A model generated the notes under the pieces. The model ran no database searches. It was not told where the DNA came from and worked only from the letters and a program-made list of their open reading frames with translations. Below, one piece after another: positions 57,928 to 64,000 of a stretch of 64,000 nucleotides of DNA. How positions within the stretch are numbered: position 1 is the stretch's first letter; every line of letters starts with the position of its first letter. The stretch spans positions 51,233,618 through 51,297,617 of the forward strand of contig CM049317.1 in assembly GCA_026874595.1 (NCBI GenBank). The letters run 5' to 3'. The position numbers and the translations under genes are program-made. Source of the DNA: Sipunculus nudus (lineage: Eukaryota > Annelida > Sipuncula > Golfingiida > Sipunculidae).

Positions 57928-58786
57928 AAAAAAAGATTAACCGTTAATGTTGACAAAACCTAATCACTACAGTTCGTGATACGTCTTATTCATTGAATAT
58001 TACACTGAACCAACAGGCCTTACAACAATGTACTAATATAAAATATTAAAGTACTGTTTTAAATGACAATCTGAACTTGAATGATCCTTTTCGACATTTG
58101 TTGTGCACAGTATCGTCGAAATTAAGTGCTCTATTCAGAGCTAGTAAATTTTTACCAAAGGGAATCTTATCATACAAAGGTTTCTTTGAGCCTTACTTAG
58201 ACTATTGGATAACTATCTGGGGTTATACGTCCAAAATTAATCTTAACAAAATAAAGAAACTACAGAATCGCGCAGTAATATTAATTTGTCATGTTTTCAA
58301 TCATGAGAGAAGCACCAGTGATCTACGAAGTGCTCTTGATGTCCAGTCAGTAGTAGTTAGACGAGCTTACATGACTTGCATCGTGTTATATAAAAGCGTT
58401 AACAGCCAATGTCTATCTTATTTGTTAGAGCGCTTGAGCTATGTCACAGATGTGCACGGTTACGCAACACGGGCACACGCAACATGAGCAATGTCTGTGC
58501 CTAAAGCACGAACAGAATATTTGAGAAACGCCGACTTATATCATGGCCCCCTGCTATGGAATAGGTTACCAGTTGATGTGTAGAATGTCCCTTCTCTTAA
58601 CATATTTAAGAAAAACATAGAACAATATACGTCATATCTTTAACACGGGATTAATTATTTATTAATTTTTATAAATTTTACTATTGTATTTTGTTTTTCA
58701 TTGTATTTTTTATCAGAGCCTTGTGGAAGATCAGACACAAGTCACCCTTAATAAAGAGTTCTAAATAAATAAATAAATAATAAATG
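57928..58786 (+). pseudogene. 5'-truncated LINE (Jockey/CR1-like RT end)
   Basis: Begins in the RT with LTVNVDKT, then a frameshifted VLNDNLNLND, and the long frame 58077-58487 with SKLSALFRASKFLPKGI, FEPYLDYWITIWGYTSK, KIKKLQNRAV and CIVLYKSVNS, all typical of the RT C-terminus. After a frameshift it continues MSVPKARTEYLRNADLYHGP...LLWNRLP, one in-frame stop, and the natural end near 58641. A 3' UTR with AATAAA and an (AAAT)n tail follows. The left duplication copy lacks it (empty site near 54700), so it is a genuine late insertion with strong 5' truncation. Confidence 0.85.
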
Positions 58787-59390
58787 TTGAAAAAAATGTT
58801 TCCGACATAACAGGACACAGACCTTCCAAATCTCCCGCTGGTTAGGGATTGAGGGTAAAGAATGCTTCTAAATACGATAATAGGGTAGGTTTGAATATGT
58901 TGAAAGGTCTAGGTATAGGTCATTGAAAGATGTTGGAGTACAATTAATATCAAGGCTTACAGGCCTAATGCGAACCTGTGCAAAGTTTGGGAGTATGAAT
59001 CACCGTACTGGGGCCATTCACCCAAATTTGCGAGAGATTGTTCGGGGGATCATTTCTGTGAAATATTGGACAATTTGGCTGGAAAGTTTCAGAGAAGAAG
59101 GTTTTTATATCTTTTTCAACTTTTCCTGCATAAGATCTAATAAAATCACTAAATCAAAACCATTTGAACAAATTTGAATGATCAACATCTAAGGATCATT
59201 CATGATATACGTTACTTGTATAAAGAAATGTAAATACGATTTATTACGTGTAATGTTTTCGAAATCATAAATAAAATGGATTTACAAACGACTGGGCAAT
59301 GGAATGCTTTTTTGCGATTTGTTTCCTACCATTTAATTACTGAGAGGATAATTATCATGTTAGATGTCACCTTGTAACGGTTCGTGAAAT

Positions 59391-59788
59391 CAGTGATTCT
59401 GTAGAGTCCACACTTTCTGAGTCCGAGTCTAGGCTACTCGAGTCCTTGAAGTTCGAGTCTAGGTCGAGCTTCTTCGAGTAAGAGTCACTTAAAACATATA
59501 AGTCCCATATAAAACAAATATCTTTAAAAAGCAATTGAAAACGGAAATTTCAGATTATCGTGTACATTTTTGAGTTTGCTGCTGAGCAAATCTTGGTATA
59601 TACAGCGTTATTATTTTGTAATATCCTCTTCGTAATTTCTGTTGGACTCGAGATAGACTCGGACTGATTTCTCGAGTCCATACTCCGAGTCCGAGTACAA
59701 GTCTGCATGAGTCCAGGAGTCTTGGGTTCAAGTCCGAGTTGCTAAAAATGTGGACTCGAGTTTGGATTCGACATGTCCTATATCACTG
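59391..59788. mobile_element. hAT-type MITE with GAGTCCGAGTC words
   Basis: Ends CAGTGATTCTG...TATATCACTG give a short inverted CAGTGAT terminus. The right flank AATCAAAT and left flank CGTGAAAT correspond to the single GGTCAAAT of the left duplication copy, fitting a decayed 8-bp target duplication. The interior repeats GAGTCCGAGTC and CTCGAGTCC. No transposase. Confidence 0.6.
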
Positions 59789-59809
59789 AATCAAATATCA
59801 TATCGATAC

Positions 59810-60315
59810 TAGGGCTTTGTATCGCCTACAAATTTCGCATTGCAATATATTGCTATATATGCTAGCGTATTGCATTCGTATTGTGATATTTTAATTGCAT
59901 GAAATTTATAGTATATTAGCTTGTTTATAAAAAATGTTGATTTTAATGCAGTTTTCATAAGATATGAGGAGAGAATATTAATGAATAATTATTATGACCG
60001 TAAACAAATAAGTCTTCGAGCAGGCCAGCACATTTCCTTACACGGACTAAGGGTCTATGATACATCAGGCTTATTTGAACATGTCCTAATGACACAGTGG
60101 GGGCATATAATAAGCATATAATTAATGGCAATTCATTTAGATGTCTAAATTTGCAAAAAAAAAAAACAAAAAAACAAAAGAAAATCTGTTTAAGGCATGT
60201 TTAACAAAATATAAAAAAAATATCGATATTTGAAAACTGCATCGCGATACGTAATATGCGAATCATCGTATCGCGATAAAACCGATATATCGATCGATAA
60301 TATCGAACACCACTA
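59810..60315 (-). mobile_element. Complete hAT-family MITE, 506 bp
   Basis: Flanked by perfect 8-bp duplications ATCGATAC (59802-59809 and 60316-60323), the hAT signature. The ends are TAGGGCTTTGTATCG and, at right, ATATCGAACACCACTA. The left duplication copy has a single ATATCGATG here (about 55485), giving an empty site. This is the reference copy for the fragments at 5490, 11775, 22857 and 47812. The 66-codon ORF inside is not conserved among copies. Confidence 0.8.
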
Positions 60316-61309
60316 ATCGATACAGAGACATCTGGCCATAATAATACGATACTTATTTTGTATCGTGATGTATCGGTGCAGCTGTGAGTCGTTAAAGCCC
60401 TAGAAAAATATTATGAATTATATCTTGAAATATATAAAATTCATATGTCCCAAAAAGACTAAATAACAAGTATGTATTTGATGATTTATACATGATAAAT
60501 GTCCCAGAATCATCAGTTAGGTTTTAAACATATTTCTTACGCACTCATTTGTTTATGCGTGTTAGATATATATTAACTTTACATGACTAACGGTGCTGAC
60601 AAAGTATATCTGCGCATTTAACTGATACTGATGCGGATACAGGGTGAAGTGTTATGACATATTATGACAATATTTATGCTTGGTCAATATCAACGCACCA
60701 AATTGTTTTATTTTTTAATGCCCAATAGTCCATGTCTTGCTTAAATAGTGTGAACAAGTACGACAATAACGAATTATACGCACTCATGAAACTCGAAAAA
60801 AATATGCCTTTTACTACCTGTTATTTGCTCTCAGTGTGAAACAGCATTTCCGTTTCCTGCCCTCATTGATTGATCTCAGCTGTTATTGTTCTTAATTAGA
60901 GTTTATCGAGGGTGTAGCTGATCCCATCACGTGGGAGTTCAATGATGATTAAAGAAAAACACGGCTCGCTGCTTTAGTAAAATCTCTCACCTGATTTAAT
61001 AATAAACAAGCACACACCAGGACAGATATTAACAAAAATCCTTCGTAAAATATAACATTGCACAATGTGAAAGGAGACCCAGAAAATCGATTCTGTGAAT
61101 AGTCCTTTTTTTAAATAACTCGAATAACTGACGTGATATTCTGATTTTGGGAAGGGGATTATTGGATCCTACTCCACTGACGGAAAGAAATCCATATGGG
61201 GATGTCTGTGCTGTAAAATCAATGAAATTTGGGCTTATTATATGCTTCTCAAACGGCGGGTGTACACTCCAATCGTCTCAGATCTCCGTTTTGTTTTTAC
61301 CGCTACTTT

Positions 61310-61612
61310 GTATAGCAAGATTCTCTGGGTCACACCACTATGGTAAGCACAGAGCAAAAATTATGATCAGACCAATGAGAGGGCGGTATCGCATTGTGCA
61401 TCCAGCTCCAAATTTTAAATATACGACACCCGCTCTCGTTGGCCTGATTCTCGGCCCTTTGTCAGAACCGTCGCAATCCTGCCAACGAGAACGGGTGTCG
61501 CATGTTTAAAATTTGGAGCTGGATGCACAATGCGATACCACGCTTTTTTTGTCTGATTACAATTCTTTGCTCTATGCTCACTACGGAATTGTGACCCAAA
61601 GAATCCAGTTTA
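61310..61612. repeat. Large inverted repeat (foldback), about 130-nt arms
   Basis: The inner arms 61385-61443 and 61481-61539 are 59 nt and nearly perfect (GGTATCGCATTGTGCATCC, CCAGCTCCAAATTTTAAA). The pairing continues outward more weakly to about 61312 and 61612 (GATTCTCTGGGTCAC against GATTCTTTGGGTCAC). The loop is 37 nt. The near-perfect inner part suggests recent formation or correction of one arm by the other. Confidence 0.8.
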
Positions 61613-62496
61613 TAAATATTTGACATGAAAGGTACTTTTGTTTTGTTATTGGGCCCGACTACTCGATGGACCACATACCAACAAAACAAGGAAAACATTT
61701 AGATTCATAGCAGTGAATACGTATCGTCACTACGCTAATGCAGCGTATAAAACTAATCGCTAATTCATATATTTTATATTCATACGCCGACACACTGGTT
61801 CCTTCCTGGTCACTGAACATTTTCTTACCTTCAAGCCTATGGCCAGCTACGGTTTCCCTATTCATCGAGCTGTAGTGGCGTCTATTTCATGAGTTATGAA
61901 CATGCCTGCATGTCTTCGGGCCGAAATCACAACTGCAATTCAAATTCAAATATCTGAACAAAAACGCGTGTACCAGAATCGGAATCGGCTTATACGGTTT
62001 TATCTTATTAATCAGATTCTCGATACCTTAATCCTTAACATTTCATTGAAACATCTTAGATCACGTACACGCAAATCATGTGATTGGTTCAATTGCCTTG
62101 TTCATTATTCATAAAATAGACGCCAGAGCAGCTCGCTGAAGCAAGGTCTGTGAAAGCGTTGCTAGCTGCGCAGACTTGGCAGTATAGGGCTGGTTACTTT
62201 TGCGGACACGGGCGAATGGAATGAGCATGGGAAGCTCCGAGAACGCGCAGTTCCACACAACAAATAGGAATACACCGAATACACTGATACGTCTACTCGG
62301 GAAAGTGAACAAGTAAAAGAAGCCCGAGACTTAATGTCGTTGCTTGCTTTCATATCGCTTTTCCTGTTATTAAACGTTCTTGCTGATATCCTGCTTAACT
62401 CAATTGTAATAAGCTTAACCACATGTATTAAGGTGACACCCTCCAGTTGCCAGTTCAGAATTCGCACAAATAATTCCGACCACATTAGGGTCATTC

Positions 62497-63126
<630 letters not shown>

Positions 63127-63135
<9 letters not shown>

Positions 63136-63162
63136 TACACACACACACATACATACACACAT
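63127..63162. repeat. (CA)n microsatellite
   Basis: CA repeat with CATA interruptions closing the CT array. Confidence 0.9.
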
Positions 63163-64000
63163 AGTCGAGACTTTATGGTAAGATTCTGCAGCCTTCCTAT
63201 GAGTGATGTTGACATTATAAATTTATGAGATCATGGTCGAGCCGTAAGCTGGCTAATCATGCATTTAAAAAGTGTTCTCTTAGAGCAACTGCCAGCTGAG
63301 TTAGTAATGCTTTTAAGACACAGATGCAGCTTCTGACAGCGACATTACATATACTTGTTTCCCTTTGTTAGCCAATGGGCGCTTGATAAAGTTGTAACGA
63401 ATGTTGAGATATAAATAATAGGATTCCTGCCTATGGGAAGAGAGGTAACAGGACACGTTAATTTATACTATCAAGTCTGTGTCTGTGACAGCCAGCTACA
63501 TTTCGCCTTGAGTTAGCGAGTTATTTACGTTGCACAGTGTTTGGTAAAACAATTAAAGTTGGACTTAGACATTTGACTTGTTTTTGGGTGCCATAGACTC
63601 GGACTTGGATTCGAATATTGTTGACTCGATTATAACCGTGAAATCAATCATTTCATGTAACAGACGATAATCTTATAAAACCTTAAGCAATGGACCTTAA
63701 TGTCGCAAAATTGTCTGTTTGTTTAAGTGTCTTGTAAAAAGCCTGCAAGTTTGCATATATCAAAGACAGCAACAGGGAAGGTCAGTCTGAAACCAGATCA
63801 TACACGAGAGAGGTGTTCAGAAGGGCTGCAAAGACCCGCCGATACATCGGGATACAAATTCGTTGTGGTATCACCACATAACCATGTACCGATTAGTTGA
63901 CGAATTAAGGTCATCCAACAGAAAGTCCGGCATTTTACAACCTCCGACAATTAATAACTATCAGCGGAGCCATTATATCATGATTGACAAGAAATAAGTT
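63163..64000. other. No gene recognised
   Basis: A TATAAATAATAGG motif near 63411 could be a core promoter but nothing downstream supports it. TAGACTCGGACTTGGATTCGA near 63595 resembles the interior of the MITE at 59391-59788, and 63892-63935 resembles 47320-47365. Confidence 0.35.

Larger units (their letters stand above)
57516..62395 (+). repeat. Tandem segmental duplication, right copy
   Basis: Counterpart of 54330-57515, expanded to about 4.9 kb by a LINE (57928-58786) and two hAT-type elements (59391-59788 and 59810-60315). Divergence outside the insertions is scattered over substitutions and short indels, so the duplication is not recent. Confidence 0.85.

Overview
This window looks like repeat-dense, gene-poor intergenic DNA from an animal nuclear genome. 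It is AT-rich, has no long open reading frames and no operons, and carries many microsatellites. It holds DNA transposon derivatives, LTR elements, tRNA-derived SINEs and decayed LINEs. The mixture (TIR-bounded elements packed with tandem arrays, L1-type and Jockey/CR1-type LINE relics, a Helitron helicase scrap) fits a marine lophotrochozoan, most likely a mollusc. That is an inference from repeat style, not from a recognised gene. I found no intact protein-coding gene. One short K/R-rich ORF behind a possible splice acceptor (52434-52703) is the only weak exon candidate.

Layout. 1-411: a miniature LTR retrotransposon (TRIM) on the minus strand, cut by the window edge. 1220-1767: a MITE. 2044-5083: a TIR-bounded element made of two tandem arrays, of about 337 bp and 280 bp. 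5156-8935 and 11310-15180 are two copies of one large duplication. Each holds a plus-strand solo LTR, an array of roughly 750-bp monomers and a minus-strand solo LTR. 15961-19800: a unique stretch bounded by 250-bp inverted repeats. 20714-21848: two more MITE copies. 22250-26930: an array of about 1-kb units with nested hAT and SINE insertions. 27-35 kb: mostly featureless apart from microsatellites and one SINE. 35480-36640: a LINE relic lacking its reverse transcriptase core. 36970-37475: hairpin-rich sequence. 38488-39805: a SINE and a TRIM solo LTR. 41268-41405: a Helitron helicase scrap. 41580-43110: an L1-like LINE with its two halves in opposite orientation. 43557-44379 and 50009-50917: further solo LTRs. 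47812-48766: a hAT-like element with a complete TRIM nested in it. 51741-52402: a PIF/Harbinger-type MITE. 54330-62395: a second tandem segmental duplication whose right copy received a LINE and two hAT-type insertions absent from the left copy. 62500-63162: a large CT-rich higher-order satellite.

How the parts fit. The LTR family (TGTTAC...GTAACA ends, 4-bp target duplications, TATA box, AATAAA) occurs seven times but never with an internal region. The TRIM shares these terminal six bases. It has LTRs of about 157 bp, a primer-binding site, a polypurine tract and only about 125 bp of internal sequence without a gene. Its LTR carries A- and B-box-like motifs at tRNA spacing. This non-autonomous element with a possible Pol III promoter inside its LTR is the most interesting object in the window.
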